64,000 nucleotides of DNA from Tenrec ecaudatus (lineage: Eukaryota > Chordata > Mammalia > Afrosoricida > Tenrecidae). Both the position numbers and the translations under genes were made by a program. The notes under the pieces are model-generated. The model saw only the letters and a list, made by a program, of their open reading frames with translations, did no database searches and was not told the origin of the DNA. Position 1 is the stretch's first letter; every line of letters begins with the position of its first letter. The stretch is from the NCBI RefSeq assembly GCF_050624435.1, contig NC_134545.1, forward strand, positions 87,572,063 through 87,636,062. The letters run 5' to 3'. Below, piece after piece: positions 13,901 to 25,931 of this stretch.

Positions 13901-15279
13901 TAGAAAAATATTTTTTAAAAATGTGGTTGTCGGGGTTATCTTGAATTTTGTTTCATTTGATGTAGGGGGATTATATTTTTTCATTAAAAGAGTTGAGGCA
14001 TTTTTCACTTCTATTTTTTTTTTTTTGGTACAATGAAGTACTCCTCTTGGCTACTGACATTGTCTTTTTAAAAGAAATTTGATAGGAAGAAGTCAAATTT
14101 CCCTCTCAGATTAGTGACAGAAGAAAAGGAAATGAGGGCCTATGAAATGTGTCAGTCCAGGAGAAAAATAAATTTGCCTGGCTGGTGTTTAGAAAAATGT
14201 AAGTTAATCTGTTTCTCCCTGATGTTCAGAGTGGTTTTGTCTCGGTCTAGGGATGTGGTCTGAGTTGAGCACAGAAGGAAGACCGTGCTTGCCTAAAATG
14301 TAATCGGTTTTTCAGAGCTTGACTCTCCAGGCCATCCTGCCAAGGGCCATGCTTTTTGCAGACAGTAGACAGAACCTTGACTTTCAGTTACTCTGCATTT
14401 CATACTGCCATCATCAGTATGATCCTTGAGGCTTTGGGAGTCTAGGTAACCAGAAGAGACAAAATGAAAATATCTGTTCTTTTTTTTGGAGTGGGGGGTG
14501 AGGGGGTGTTGCAATGAGGATAGCTCAGGGCGTTGGTAACCGAGGGGGAGAGTGTTTCCCATCATCTCATTTCTCTGGCAGTGGGCAAAGCCCAGTTTTT
14601 TTTCCATTTGCCCATCTGCAGTCAAAACCAGTGTGCTAACTCCATTTGGAGCCTCTGCAGAATGACATTTGGGGGCTTCTTTTAAAACCTGGGTCCTGAG
14701 AGTCTTGCAAGAGGTGCACATATTTGAATAGGTGTCACGAAAGAAAGTTAACTTGGAGAGAAACTACAAGAAGACAATTGGTCCCTCATCTCCTTTAAGA
14801 CCTTTTCCTTGAGTCCCTTGTTGCCTCCTTTATTTAAGAAGGTTTTTGCAAAAATTAGTTGGGTTTCTGTGGAGTGCATTACAGGGCAGAGAGGTTTTTG
14901 TTACTCTAGTAACAAAACCCCAGGACAGGGAATTGGGGTGGGACAATGGATTCTTCAGAATGCAAGCCAGTTAGGTAAAGTACTATCATAATCGTATTAT
15001 GATAGCTATCTGCTTTGTTTTGTTCTTTTAAAACCTTACATGTACATTCATGGATGCAGATACTGACCTGTGAAGCCTAGATAGCTGCTTTCCACAGTGT
15101 TGACTGCAGGGACTTTTGATGGTGGGATTATGGGAAAAGAAAGTTGTTTTTCTATATGTGTTTTCTTTTTTTATTTGTGGTTCTTGTTTTTATTAAGCAG
15201 CAAGGAACTTTTCACAAATACTTTACTGTAATATATATATATTATATATTTCCCCCCCACCCCCGAGCTTCTTCAAAAG
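13901..15279. other. Intron, no element recognised
   Basis: Unique sequence. A 142-codon minus-strand frame (14293-14721) resembles no protein family I know. A short TA run lies at 15233-15248. Confidence 0.4.
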
Positions 15280-16335
15280 ATTTTTTAAACATTTTATTAG
15301 GGGTTCATACAACTCATCACAATCCATACATACATCAATTGTGTAAAGCACATCTGTACATTCTTTGCCCTCATCATTTTCAAAGCATTTGCTCTCCACT
15401 GAAGCCCTTTGCATCAGGTCCTCTTTCCCCCCTCCCTCATGAGCCCTTGATAATTTTTTTTTGAGCCCTTGATAATTTATAGATTATTATTTTGTAATAT
15501 CTTGCCCTGTCCGATGTCTCCCTTCACCCCCTTTTCTGTTGTCCGTCCCCCAGGGAGGAGGTCACATGTAGATCCTTGTAATTGGTTCCCTCTTTCCAAC
15601 CCCCTTCTCCCTCTACCCTCCCAGTATCGTCACTCACAGCCCTGGTCCTGAAGGTATCATCCGCCTTGGATTCCCTGTGCCTCCAGCTCCTATCTGTACC
15701 AGTGTACATCCTCTGCTCTATCCAGACTTGCAAGGTAGAATTTGGATCATGATAGTTGGGGGATTGGGAGGGGTAGGAGGAAGCATTTAGGAACTGGAAG
15801 AAAGCTGTATTCTTCATCGGTGCTACATCACACCCTGACGGACTCATCTCCTCCCCTAGACCCCTCTGCAAGGGGATCTCCAGTGGCCGACAAATGGGCT
15901 TTGGGTCTCCACTCTGCACTTCCCCCTTCATTCACTCTGGTAAGATTTTTTTTGTTGTTCTGATGATGCCTGAAACCTGATCCCTTCGACACCTCATGAT
16001 GGCACAGGCTGGTGTGCTTCTTCCATGTGGGCTTGGTTGCTTCTGAGCTAGATGGCTGCTTGTTTCCCTTCAAGCCTTTAAGACCCCAGACACTATCCCT
16101 TTTGATAGCCGGGCACCATCAGCTTTCTTCGCCACATTCGCTTATGCACCCATTTGTCTTCAGCGATCCTATCATGGAAGTGTGCACCCAATGATATGAT
16201 TTTTTTGTTCTTTGATGCCTGATAACTGATCCCTTCGGAACCACGTGATCACACAGGCTAGTGTGTTCTTCCATGTGGGCTTTTTTGCTTCTGAGCTAGA
16301 TGGCCACTTGTTTATGTGTTTTCTTAAAGCATGTA
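15280..16335 (-). mobile_element. L1-type LINE 3' end (type A), ~1.05 kb
   Basis: Antisense; TTTTTTAAACATTTTATTAG on the left. The words GAGCCCTTGATAATTT occur twice (15440-15475), a small duplication. Beyond about 15955 the module ending in TTCCATGTGGGCTT and GAGCTAGATGGC is present twice (second copy from 16200). Confidence 0.88.
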
Positions 16336-17150
16336 TTTTGTAGTGGTTTAAGGGAAACAAAATATATTATTAAATTGTTATTAAAAGTACACATTTGATA
16401 ATTAGAGCCACTGGTTGCTATCTACTCAGTCTATTTAGCTGAAATTCATCCTCCTTTTCTTGACCATATTGCATTTATTCTGCTAGTCAAGCTTTTTCAT
16501 TTTTCACATCTGAGTCTGTAGTGTTTGGAGTGAAAGATGAATAGATTTTCAAGTGCACAGGAATTTTGTGAGTGTGAACTGCAGCTCAGTGAAATTAATT
16601 TTGTGTGAAATGAAGGGGTCTTCTGAATTGCCTTTGTTTTCCAAACAGTTTAAATGACAGATGTTTAGAGTTATAGCTGGCCTGCCTGGAATGAAATTTT
16701 TTAATGTTTATGTGATTTACCTGATTTTGGTGTGGGGGGGGGGAGGTGGGAAAGTTGATGGAAGTAGTTTGATTTCAACTGGATTTATCCTTTTAGCATA
16801 AAGCTGTAGTCCCTAGGTGTATTTCATTAGGGCAGTATTGAGATTCTGGAAATGACTCTTTTGTCTGTAGGAAGATCATGGTAAATTTAAGGGTGGTTGT
16901 TCAAAGGACGCAAAAGAATATGACGAGTGTTCTGGGACCATCCAGGCTTGGGGCTTTGTTAGCAGTTACTAGGCTGTTGTATACATTTTGCTGAAATAAA
17001 AATGCTTTCTGACTTTGGTAAGGGCCAAAGGTTTTTTTTGTTGTTTTCTTTTAGTCCTTTGAGGTTGTACATCTTTTCAGACCAGTAAAAATATGTGCTT
17101 TGTCTTTCTGACAAGCCAGAGAAACATTATCCTTAACTCTTTCTAGGGCA
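16336..17150. other. Intron, no element recognised
   Basis: Unique AT-rich sequence with a poly-G stretch at 16733-16742. Confidence 0.4.
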
Positions 17151-17264
17151 AGAAGCCCTGGTGACTGACTTACTGAGAGGACACTGAGATGTCTAACCAG
17201 AAGACCGATGATTTAACCCCACCTGTCAGGGAACAGTGTAGTGATCTGTTCCGTACAGAGACTC
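17151..17264 (+). repeat. AfroSINE, 5' half (host of inverted SINE)
   Basis: Sense head AGAAGCCCTGGTGACTGACT to TCTGTTCCGTACAGAGACTC. Its 3' half lies at 17473-17566. Confidence 0.75.
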
Positions 17265-17472
17265 AAAACAGAAAACCACTGCTGTTGAGTTGATTCTGAC
17301 TCATAGACCCTGTAGAACAGAGTGTAGCTGCCCCACGGGGGCAGTTCTGAGACTATACATTTTTTATAGCAGCAGGCAGCCTCATCGTTCTTCTGGGGAG
17401 CTGCTGGTGGATTTGAACCACCGACCTTTGGATTAGCAGTCCAGTGCTTAACAGCACCATCAGGACCTCTCC
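17265..17472 (-). repeat. AfroSINE inserted in opposite orientation
   Basis: Full antisense copy, CTGCTGTTGAGTTGATTCTG to TTAACAGCACCATCAGGACC. Better preserved than its host SINE. Confidence 0.82.
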
Positions 17473-17566
17473 TGGAAAGCTGACAGCCTAGGAAACCCTA
17501 TGGGGCAGTTCAGTTCTGTCGAGTGAGGTCTCTGTGAGTCAAATTCAACTTGATGGCACTTACCAA
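17473..17566 (+). repeat. AfroSINE, 3' half
   Basis: GACAGCCTAGGAAACCCTATG to TCAACTTGATGGCAC, completing the element begun at 17151. Confidence 0.78.
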
Positions 17567-17679
17567 CAACACTTATAGGGTAATTTAATTTTTAGGCCCC
17601 TTCCCTCAAGTCTGTTTTAAAATGTATAAAACAGTAGCTATGGATTTTTGCCTCCATTCCTTTTATCTGTGAGCCCCCT

Positions 17680-18300
17680 TTTAAGTTTTATCGAACAAAA
17701 TTTACATTGTGATTTAGGTGAAAGTTTACAGGGAAAATTGGTTTTCCATTCAATAATTCCGACACATTTTGTTTTGTGACTGACTGTAATCCCAACTATG
17801 TAACAACATTCTTCCCACTTCTTCCTTCTGTTTACTGTTTCCATTCATCTTTTCCCCCACTGCCCATTCCCACCTTCTGAGCTTTATCCCAGAGCAAATG
17901 TGCCCTTTTGATCTCGTATACTCGAGTGTTCTAAGTTTCGAGTACCTCCCTGGTGTTACTGTTCACCTTATAGACATGTGTAAAGGTCATAGTCTCAGGG
18001 GTTCTACCAGTCTCTATCTGACCAGTAAGCCTGGCCTTCAGATATTTTAAAAATTTTGAGTTTTGTTCCACATTTTTCTCCCACTCTATCCAGGGCCTAC
18101 TATTATGCTATAGTAATATCAGAGTTGTCAGCCCTGTAGTCGGGCAGCATCTCCTGGTCTCAGGGGCATGGAGGCTGGACTTCTAGTGATTCACGGGGAC
18201 TAATTGTTTCCAGGTATCTTTGATTTTCATCTCTTTGGTTTTCACTCTTCTTTGCACTGGACAGCTTTCAAACTGGAACTTGTTTGTAATCCAGGGACTG
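17680..18300 (-). mobile_element. Afrotherian L1 3'-UTR, older type C
   Basis: Antisense; starts TTGTGATTTAGGTGAAAGTT and proceeds through ACACATTTTGTTTTGTGACT, CCCTTTTGATCTCGTATACT and TATCTGACCAGTAAGCCTGG. The order matches a family I recall from elephant. A sense relative is at 62690-63240. Confidence 0.65.
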
Positions 18301-20329
18301 CATTGTCTGTGGCGTGGAGAGGAGCTTTCTTGTAGTCAGTCACCCCACCTGCTAGTGTGGGAATCCCAGCCAGGTGGAGGGTTACCTGTCCTCAAGTCTT
18401 ATTTAGCCTCACTGAACGTTAAGATGCAAATGGAGGGAGGCATTTTCTGGTAGAATTCTAGGTTCTAGGGCATCTTTTCTGCTACCATTATTGAAAGCTT
18501 TCTTGAGGAAGAGGTAGTTACTTCCCTTTCAGTAGCCCTCCTGGATCTGCAGGCATCTACCTACCATCTGGTTTCCCACTGTCACAACAAAGGACTTCCT
18601 TTTCTGACAAACCCAGGTCTGAGCATCGTCCTGTTTAGCTTCTTTGCTGCAAGTTAGAAACCAGGGGCGGGGGGGGGGGCGGGGGGGGCGGGGGGGGCGG
18701 GCCTGGTCTTCTCTCAAGCTTGGCTCTTGCAGCACGGTGCTACATGTCTTGATTTTCCTTCTCCTTCTCTCTCCCTTCCCCTTCCTGTTTAGCTACCTGA
18801 TTCTGCCCTTCCTTTTGTAAGGGAACATCCCCCAAGATTTTCCCTCCGCCCCATACTATTTTTTCATCTTGAGGAAACTTTCTTTGACCCGTCTTTGATT
18901 CATTAATTATTAACTAAGTAGTTAACCATTAATTCATTGCAATGCTCAAACTAGGAAATGTGAAAATAAATCAGTCACACTTCCTGTCTCAAAACATACA
19001 AATTTTGGAAACTCTTTTTATAGTCTTTCTTTCCTGTTTCTACTACCTCTTTATCCACTACTATTTGTGCTTAACTCAGTGCCTATAATGTTTAGGTATT
19101 CCATGAAGGCGTCTCCTCCCCCATTGGTTTTATTGATATTGAATTCACATATCATACACTTCCATAGTTTAGTTGCTTTTAAAAAGTGTTGTATGTATAT
19201 CATCACAGTCAGTTCTAGTGCACCCTCCTCTTGAATTCATTATTTGCTCCCCAATTCTCCTCACCTCCCCCTCATCCCCAATAAGCTATGACATCAGTTA
19301 TTGTATACATGCATCTACTCCTTCCATAGTTCATAAACAGGGAAAGAGAATAGAAACAATTAACTTTTTTTTTTGACAATTAACTTTTTTTAAGGAAAAA
19401 ACCACTGGCATTATTAAAATAAGCCAGAAAGAAAATATCTGTCATGGAACAAGCAGGTAACATTTGAACCTAGAGCAAATTTAGGATAGGTCAAGAGAGA
19501 GATCAACTGACCAAGTATCATATTCTGTTGTTGTTCCAACTACCATAATCAAGTTTATAATGATCTCTCTTATAGCAAGACTGTTCGTGTCCCTAGACTG
19601 TGGCCCCCACTGCCCTCCATAGCCTCCCGTGAAGGCATTTTGAATGAATAAATCAATCAGGAAGATTGTAACACTTCCAACAATGTTTCCTTTATTTCTT
19701 CTGTCATGTTTCATCACTCATGACTCAGCCAGGTTGATCTTCCTTCAACATAACCCATGACTCTCTTCTTTGGCCATGTGTCCATAGATGTATGTGTGCT
19801 ACCCACCGCCCACCCATCGATCATTTGAAAGTAGGGCACAGACATCTAACTTCACCCCTAAATATTTGAACATGTATCTTATAAGGGTTCTTGTCCCAAA
19901 TGATCCCAATACGATTCTCACACCCAAGAGATTTGATATCAGAAGCATAAATAACATCTAATATTCAGCCTATATTCATTTACTTGCCGTGTCTTTTTTT
20001 TTTGCCTTTAACCTAGAACAGTGTTCTTGCCTTTTTGTTCAGGGCTTTGATATTTTTTGAAGAGTTCTGGCTAGTTGTTTTGCAGAATGTTCCACAATCT
20101 GTATTTGTCTGTTTTCTCATAATTAGATTCAGGGTTAAACATTTTTTTGGCAAGAATACTGCATTGTAAAGTACCTCCCTCCTTTGGTAATTAATGAGTA
20201 AGCTGTGGGGTGATGTTTTGAAATTTATACATAGCATGGACCTCAACAAATATTTGTGTGATGGTTTTGGCATCCTGCTCCACCTTTAAAAATCTGTCCA
20301 TCACCCTGCAAAGCCTCCCTTGTTTGTCT
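18301..20329. other. Intron, largely unassigned
   Basis: Apart from the G-rich tract at 18664 and weak L1-like sequence at 19100-19330 (TTTATTGATATTGAATTCAC), no element is recognised. Confidence 0.35.
18664..18702 (+). repeat. G-rich tract (G-quadruplex candidate)
   Basis: Runs of 4-10 G separated by single C. On the transcribed + strand of CNNM2 it could form a quadruplex in pre-mRNA. Length is probably polymorphic. Confidence 0.8.
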
Positions 20330-20475
20330 TCCATTTTAACATAAAGACCTTTGAGGTAGAACAGACATTAGTGAATCTAGTCTAAACATATAATTTTCCT
20401 TATGAGTGTGATTTACCCAAGAGCAATTATATAGTTAGTGACAGACTTGGGACTAAAACCCAGATTTCTAAATAA
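20330..20475 (-). repeat. MIR-like fossil
   Basis: GATTTACCCAAGAGCAATTA, then TAGTTAGTGACAGACTTGGG, follows the antisense MIR core. Confidence 0.5.
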
Positions 20476-20869
20476 ATAAATAAAACCAGATTTCCTATTT
20501 TTTAATCTGGGGCTATTTCCAGCAACCTTCTATCTACCCTTAAAGCACGCCATTCCACAGAGACTCTGTTACCTGAAACAGAATGGGAATGCTTTATGTG
20601 TAGAAGGCATATATTCTTATTTCCTTTAGCATGCCCTCCTTTATTAATTGATTCCATACAGTGGCAAGTCTGCCAGGTGTTCCCGCACCCTCCGGGACCC
20701 TGCAGACTCGGCCCTCCATGCTGCCTTTGGCTGGGCTGTTTGAGCTTGTTAAGTACTTCTCTTCGCCTTCTATTTTACTGTGGGGGAGTATGTATAAGAC
20801 ATTTGCCCATTTCAACATGTAAAGCTCAGCAGCATTAATTATGTGTACTACTTTATCACCAATGTCCCA
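20476..20869. other. Intron, no element recognised
   Basis: Unique sequence; short AAATAAATAAAT run at 20470-20483. Confidence 0.35.
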
Positions 20870-21115
20870 TTTTCTTTTTCTAATCATTTTATTGGGGACT
20901 CATACAGCTCTTATCACCATCCATCCATCCATCCATCCATCCATCCATCCATCCATCCATCCATCCATCCATTGTGTCAAGCGCATTTGTACATTTGTTG
21001 CCATCATCATTTTCAAAACATTTCTTTCTACTTGAGCCCTCCTCGTTGTTTCCCCTCCCTTCTTTACCCTCCCTCCCGCATGAGCCCTTGATAAATGATA
21101 AATTATTATTATTTT
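20870..21115 (-). mobile_element. L1-type LINE 3' end (type A) with tetranucleotide expansion
   Basis: Antisense; TTTCTAATCATTTTATTGGG start. The usual ATCCATACATACATC stretch is replaced by a (CCAT)n array of about 13 units (20920-20972). Truncated in the AT stretch near 21112. Confidence 0.85.
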
Positions 21116-21134
21116 TCATCACTATCCATTTTCA

Positions 21135-21480
21135 GTTCTTTTCTTTACCTTTAACAGAAATTCAGCACTTCTTCTGCAGTAATTCCCATTCTACCCGCTC
21201 CCCCTAACCCCCCAGTAACCACTAACGAACTCTTGACTCTGCATTTGCCTATTCTAGACACACCATGGAAGTGGGGCCCCCAGTCTTTGTCCTTTGGGGC
21301 TTGTCTTATTTCACTCAGCATTATGTTCTCAAGGTTTCTCCTTGTAGTATGTATCAGAACTTCATTACTCTTTATGACTAGATAAGATTCCATTGTGTGT
21401 ATATACCATGTATCATTTGTCTGTTCATCTGCTGACGGGCCCTTGGATAGTTTGATCTCTAGACTAACCAGCAGCAGAGT
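21135..21480 (-). mobile_element. Old L1 3'-UTR
   Basis: Collinear with antisense L1MA/B-type 3' ends: CAGTAACCACTAACGAACTC, ACTCAGCATTATGTTCTCAA, ATGACTAGATAAGATTCCAT. Confidence 0.7.
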
Positions 21481-21624
21481 CCTTTAGCTAATTTTATTCA
21501 GGTGAAATTAGGTGCCCTTTTTTGAATTGTTTGAGGATCTTGTTCGCACTTCATATATCACTGTATATATATTTTTATCCTCTTTCTCTTTTTGGTACTT
21601 GTCTATAATTATATTATTTACGGA

Positions 21625-21680
21625 CTGTGAGGTCAGGGATTTTGCTCAGTTTATCACTGGTGCTCAATACGTTTTTGTTT
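21625..21680. repeat. Possible L2-type 3' fragment
   Basis: GACTGTGAGGTCAGGGATTT with GGTGCTCAATACG recalls the L2/MIR common 3' motif. Very short. Confidence 0.3.
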
Positions 21681-22133
21681 TACCAGTGAAACGATTTCAA
21701 TTCTACAGGCATTGATTTCTTTACCTTAAAGAGGAAGTTGAGATTCAGACCTCCCACATCCCTTTAGTCTAACACTTTAACGTTTATAAATATTTGATCT
21801 GTAATGTACAAGGAAGGCAGTGTGGAATTTCATCATAGATCATCGAAGGACAAGTCCTGACTCTAGATGCGAAAGAGCGTGTTATGTGGTATTATAGGGA
21901 GTCGGATGCTCAAGAGGACAGAAGCAGTTTGCAGGAAGCCAGAGGCAGAGGTGGGACATCGATGGAGGAACAGTGCTGAGAAAAGCAGAGTCGGAAGAGT
22001 TGTGTTCAAGAAAATTTTGAACAGTTGACTTGGACCGTGTCTTAGGCTTCCTTGTCCTGTATTTGTCGGGACTTCGTTCATATTGCTTGTTGTCCCAACA
22101 CTGTTTGGAGTTTTACTTTCAAGGATACTGATT
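21681..22133. other. Intron, no element recognised
   Basis: Unique; a 107-codon minus frame (21863-22186) runs into the RTE fragment and has no family resemblance. Confidence 0.35.
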
Positions 22134-22228
22134 GTTGTAGTTAGGTGGAATTGAGTTGGTTCCAATCGAAGCCACCTTATGTTCAACAGAATGAAACACC
22201 CACCTAGTCCTGGGCCGTCCTCAGGGAA
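22134..22228 (-). mobile_element. RTE/BovB-like LINE 3' tip
   Basis: TTGTAGTTAGGTGGAATTGAG, then TGTTCAACAGAATGAAACAC: about 90 bp of the LINE 3' end in antisense. Confidence 0.65.
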
Positions 22229-22284
22229 CGTTTATTGATACTAATTGGCTGGGAAAGACAGAAAAGTTTGTAGGGATACAGATG

Positions 22285-22374
22285 GCTGCACAAGGCTTCT
22301 ACTTTGTCCATATCCCTGCCAACACTTGTTATTTTCACTGAGGCCGTTTTAAAGCACTTACTGTTATTGTTGTT
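22285..22374 (-). repeat. Old L1 3' region, left of insertion
   Basis: CTGCCAACACTTGTTATTTT and TTTTAAAGCACTTACTGTTA correspond to 24470-24540, a second copy of the same L1 region. Split by the LINE that follows. Confidence 0.55.
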
Positions 22375-22389
22375 CCAATGAACATTTTT

Positions 22390-23177
22390 AAAATTAATAA
22401 ATCTTTTTATTGGGGCTCATACAGCTCTTATCACAATCCGTACATACATCAATTGAGCAAAGCACCCTTATACATTCGTTGCACTCATCATTCTCATAAT
22501 TCACCTTCCACTTGGGTTCCTGGAATCAGCTCGGTTTCCCTTTTTTCCCCCTCCCCCTCCCTCCCCGCTCCCCCTTTCCCCCAGTCCCTTGATAGTTTAT
22601 AATTATTATATCTTATCTTACACTCCCCAGCGTCTCCCCTCACCCACCTCCCCATTGCCCATCTCCCAGAGAGGAGGTTACACATAGATCTCCAAGATCG
22701 GTTCTCCCTTTCTACACCCCCTTCCCTCCCGGTGTCGCCACTCCCACCGCGGGTGTTGAGGGATTTGTCTGTCCTAGATTCCCTGTGTTTCCAGATTCCT
22801 ACTGCACCGCTGTACATCCTCTGGTATAACCAGGTCCGCAAGGTAGAATTGGGGTCATGATAATTGGGAGGGGAGGAAGCGTTCAAGAACTAGAGGCAGG
22901 TTTTGAGTTTTGTTGTTGCTACACTGAACCCTGAGTGACTCATCTCCTCCCCACTACCCCTCTGCAAGGGATGTCCAGCTGTCTACAGATGGGCATTGGG
23001 TCCCCATCACTCACTCCCCCTCATTCACGGTGATGTGATTCTCACCACCACCCCACCTTTGTTGTTTGAGCCCTGGTCTCCTCTGCCCTTCACGATCACC
23101 TATGTTGGTGTGCTGCTTCCATGTGGGCTTTGTTGCTTCTGGGCTAGATGGCCGCTTGTTTGCTTTCAAGCCTTTAA
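22390..23177 (-). mobile_element. L1-type LINE 3' end (type A), with perfect target duplication
   Basis: Antisense insertion, ~790 bp, flanked by CCAATGAACATTTTT at 22375-22389 and 23178-23192 (15/15). The exact duplication and high identity to other type A copies suggest a recent event. Confidence 0.92.
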
Positions 23178-23192
23178 CCAATGAACATTTTT

Positions 23193-23927
23193 TTAAAGGT
23201 ACATTTTCCACTTCTTGTGTAACTTCTCCAACTTAAAAAAATTTTGTGTTTTATATATATATATATATATATATAAAACAAAAAATGTGCCATTTTAGCA
23301 ATTTGGGGTGTTCAATTTGGTGACAATAAATACATTCCCTCTGCTATCTCCCCAAAGTCTCTGTGTCATTTCAAACAGAAACTCAGTCAGTACCCCTTCA
23401 ACCATCACTCCCATAGCTCCTCATCCCTCAGCTTCTGGTAACCACTAACAGACTTGTTTTTTAAGTGTTTGCCTTTTCTAGGTATTTACTATAAATGGGA
23501 CAATATTATATTTATAATTCCATAACTGATTTGTTTTACTTATTTCAGATGGCTACTTCTTCATTTCTTATACCATGTATCTGGAAAATTCACATTGTTC
23601 TCTGCCTAATTCCCACTTATACTTCCTCTTCAAGTTTTTGGTTTGAAAAAAATCCATACGCAGAAAGGTTGAAAGAATAGTACACATGAATTTCCTTCTA
23701 CTCTTTATGCCACATTGTTTCCAAGATTCATCTGTGTCGTTCTAGGTACTAGAACTTCATTTATCTTTATGGCTCAGTTAGGTTCTTTCCTATTTTATCT
23801 ATCTACCACATTTTATCTATCCTTTCATCTGTGGTGGACATGAGTTATTTCCACCTTTTGGCCATTTTGAACAGTGGTACAGTGAACATCAGTGTACAAG
23901 TATCTTTTGATCCTTTCAAGTTTCTAA
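23193..23927 (-). mobile_element. Old L1 3'-UTR
   Basis: Includes CTTCTGGTAACCACTAACAG, TTTTCTAGGTATTTACTATA and ACATGAGTTATTTCCACCTT in antisense. It carries a (TA)n run at 23253-23274 and is cut by two AfroSINEs downstream. Confidence 0.7.
23253..23274. repeat. (TA)n microsatellite
   Basis: Eleven TA units inside old L1 sequence. Confidence 0.9.
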
Positions 23928-24120
23928 GGAGCCTCAGTGGTGCAGTGGTTAAGGGTTGGGCTGCTAACTAGAGGGGTGGCAGTTTGAAACCACCCCAGCC
24001 AGAAAAGATGACACAGCCTGCACCCATAAAGACTGTCAAGCTCAGAAACCTGATGGAGCAATTCTACTCTGTCCCGTTGGGGCACTGTGAGTCAGAGTTG
24101 GCTTGCCAACAGTGAGCTTA
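23928..24120 (+). repeat. AfroSINE
   Basis: Head GAGCCTCAGTGGTGCAGTGG is close to consensus; tail GTGAGTCAGAGTTGGCTTGCC. Confidence 0.85.
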
Positions 24121-24149
24121 TGTTGGCTTTGGGCTTCAGGTTTTTTGAG

Positions 24150-24333
24150 GCTGTGTCTAGGAGTGGGCTGCTAACCACAACGTCAGCAATTTGAACTCAT
24201 GAGCCACTCCTGTGGGAGAAAAGAGGAGGTTTTTTACTTCCATAAAGATTTACAATGTGAGAAACCCCTAGGAGTAGTTCTGCTCTGTCCTCTAGGGTTG
24301 CTATGAGTCAGATTGACTTGATGGCAGTGGGAG
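24150..24333 (+). repeat. AfroSINE, second in tandem
   Basis: Lacks the first ~40 bp. From GTGGGCTGCTAACCACAACG to CAGATTGACTTGATGGCAGTG. Same orientation as its neighbour 30 bp upstream. Confidence 0.82.
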
Positions 24334-24600
24334 CTTGAACTGGAGTTGCTGAGTCATAGGGTAATTAATTCTATGCCTAACTTTGGAGTAACCATCAAGC
24401 TATTTTCCAGAGACTATACAATCTTACATTTTCTCATCAGTGAGAACGGGTTCTACTTTCTCCGTATTCTTGTCAACACTTGTCAGTCTCCTAGAGGCCC
24501 TTTTAAAGCACTTGTGACCATTATTGTTCCCACAGGTCGCATTGTTTTAAAGGTACGTTCTCTACCGCGTGTGCAACTTCTCCAAGCCCAAATTCCTCAC
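24334..24600 (-). mobile_element. Old L1 3' region, continuation after SINEs
   Basis: GGAGTTGCTGAGTCATAGGG, GTAACCATCAAGCTATTTTC and TTCTTGTCAACACTTGTCAG continue collinearly from the segment ending at 23927. Confidence 0.7.
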
Positions 24601-25479
24601 TCCTAGGTGCAGATAGGTGAAGCCTTAGGGGAGGTACATTAATAATTGAACACCCGTGTGGCATTACTGGGTCTGTTCTGTACTTTCAGTGTTTTCTGTA
24701 GCCTGAAAAGAGTTACTTAATTACTTTGATTTACAACTGGGCTAGGACTTCAAGTACCACTGAGAAAGGGCTGGGGGAATTTAAACTCAGTATTTCTTTT
24801 CCAACTAAGTTACTTTTCAAATCAAGAGACAAACCTGCAACATACTTATATTAGGTAACAACTTGGAGAAAAACAATATTGTGGGGAATGTTGGAGGACA
24901 CATGCCGTATTTACTCCATTAGCTGCTACTTTGTTTACGATGTGCCAAAAAACGGTTTGCTCCTGTAAGTGTTGGTGAACCTTTAAGAACTGACTTTTTC
25001 CCTTCCTCGAAATTCTGACTCACTCTGAACTTGTTTATTGTCTCTAAGTTCACTGCCACAAATCCCCCATATATCCTTCTGTGTCATACACCTTAATTGT
25101 TTTCTTATTGCTTCCTAGTGCTATAATACTTTTATAGCTTCGTAGGTTTTAATATGAACCTATAAAAGGTTCAGCTTCGTATTTAATACCTTTGTTTCAC
25201 AGTGTTGTAAAGCTATGCCAAGGTTCAGACAGGCAAACGCTTTTGATTGGGAATGCCTTTGTTTCTATGTTTTGGAAAATGTATTAGTCTTCCAGTGTTT
25301 CACATTGTGGTGGTTTTAAATACTGTCTAGAGTTTTAAAAAATATTTAGAAACACCTAAACAGGAAAAAAGATTATGGGGAAAAAAAAAAACAACACTGA
25401 AAACTTACAGGTGACCACATTGCTGTCTGGTAATTTTCCAGGACATGTTTCAGAAGATCACCTCTCTCGTTTTTGGCCC
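24601..25479. other. Intron, no element recognised
   Basis: AT-rich unique sequence; poly-A at 25380-25391. Confidence 0.4.
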
Positions 25480-25779
25480 CTTTTATTTTGTTGTCGTTTA
25501 GACTGTATACAAGAAAGCACACACCAATTCAGTAGTTTCTATATGTACAATTTAGTGACGTTGACTGCGTTCTTCGTTCTTCGAATCGCACACCATTTTC
25601 ACCCTCCTTCCTGAGTTGTTCCTCTCCTACATACAAACTCCCTGCCCCTAAGGCTCTTTTGTTTGTTTTTATTTTCATTTGCTCCTAAGGTTCTTATCAA
25701 GCATTTCAAGTTGCTGTTGTCAGCTCGATCCCAGATAGCTAGTTCGTAAAAGAGCATAACACTCAAGGCAGACCTTTTT
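25480..25779 (-). mobile_element. Afrotherian L1 3'-UTR-like repeat type B, part 1
   Basis: Antisense landmarks CAATTCAGTAGTTTCTATAT, TACAATTTAGTGACGTTGAC, AGAGCATAACACTCAAGGCAG. The same order recurs at 32785 and 54945. Confidence 0.65.
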
Positions 25780-25931
25780 AATCATTTTATTAGGGGCTCA
25801 TACAGCTCTTATCACAATCCTTACGGACATCTATTGTGTAAAGCACATTTGTACATTCATTGCCCTCCTCATTCTCAAAACATCTGCTCTCCACCTAAGC
25901 CCCTGGCATTGGCTCCTGGTTTTTCCCTCCC
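25780..25931 (-). mobile_element. L1-type LINE 3' end (type A) nested in type B
   Basis: Antisense, ~150 bp, flanked by CAGACCTTTTT at 25769-25779 and 25932-25942 (11/11). Confidence 0.9.

Noticed and set aside
20920..20972. Regular CCAT array considered as a CRISPR-like or satellite array
   Set aside because: Simple tetranucleotide repeat without spacers, inside a LINE, in a mammalian genome.
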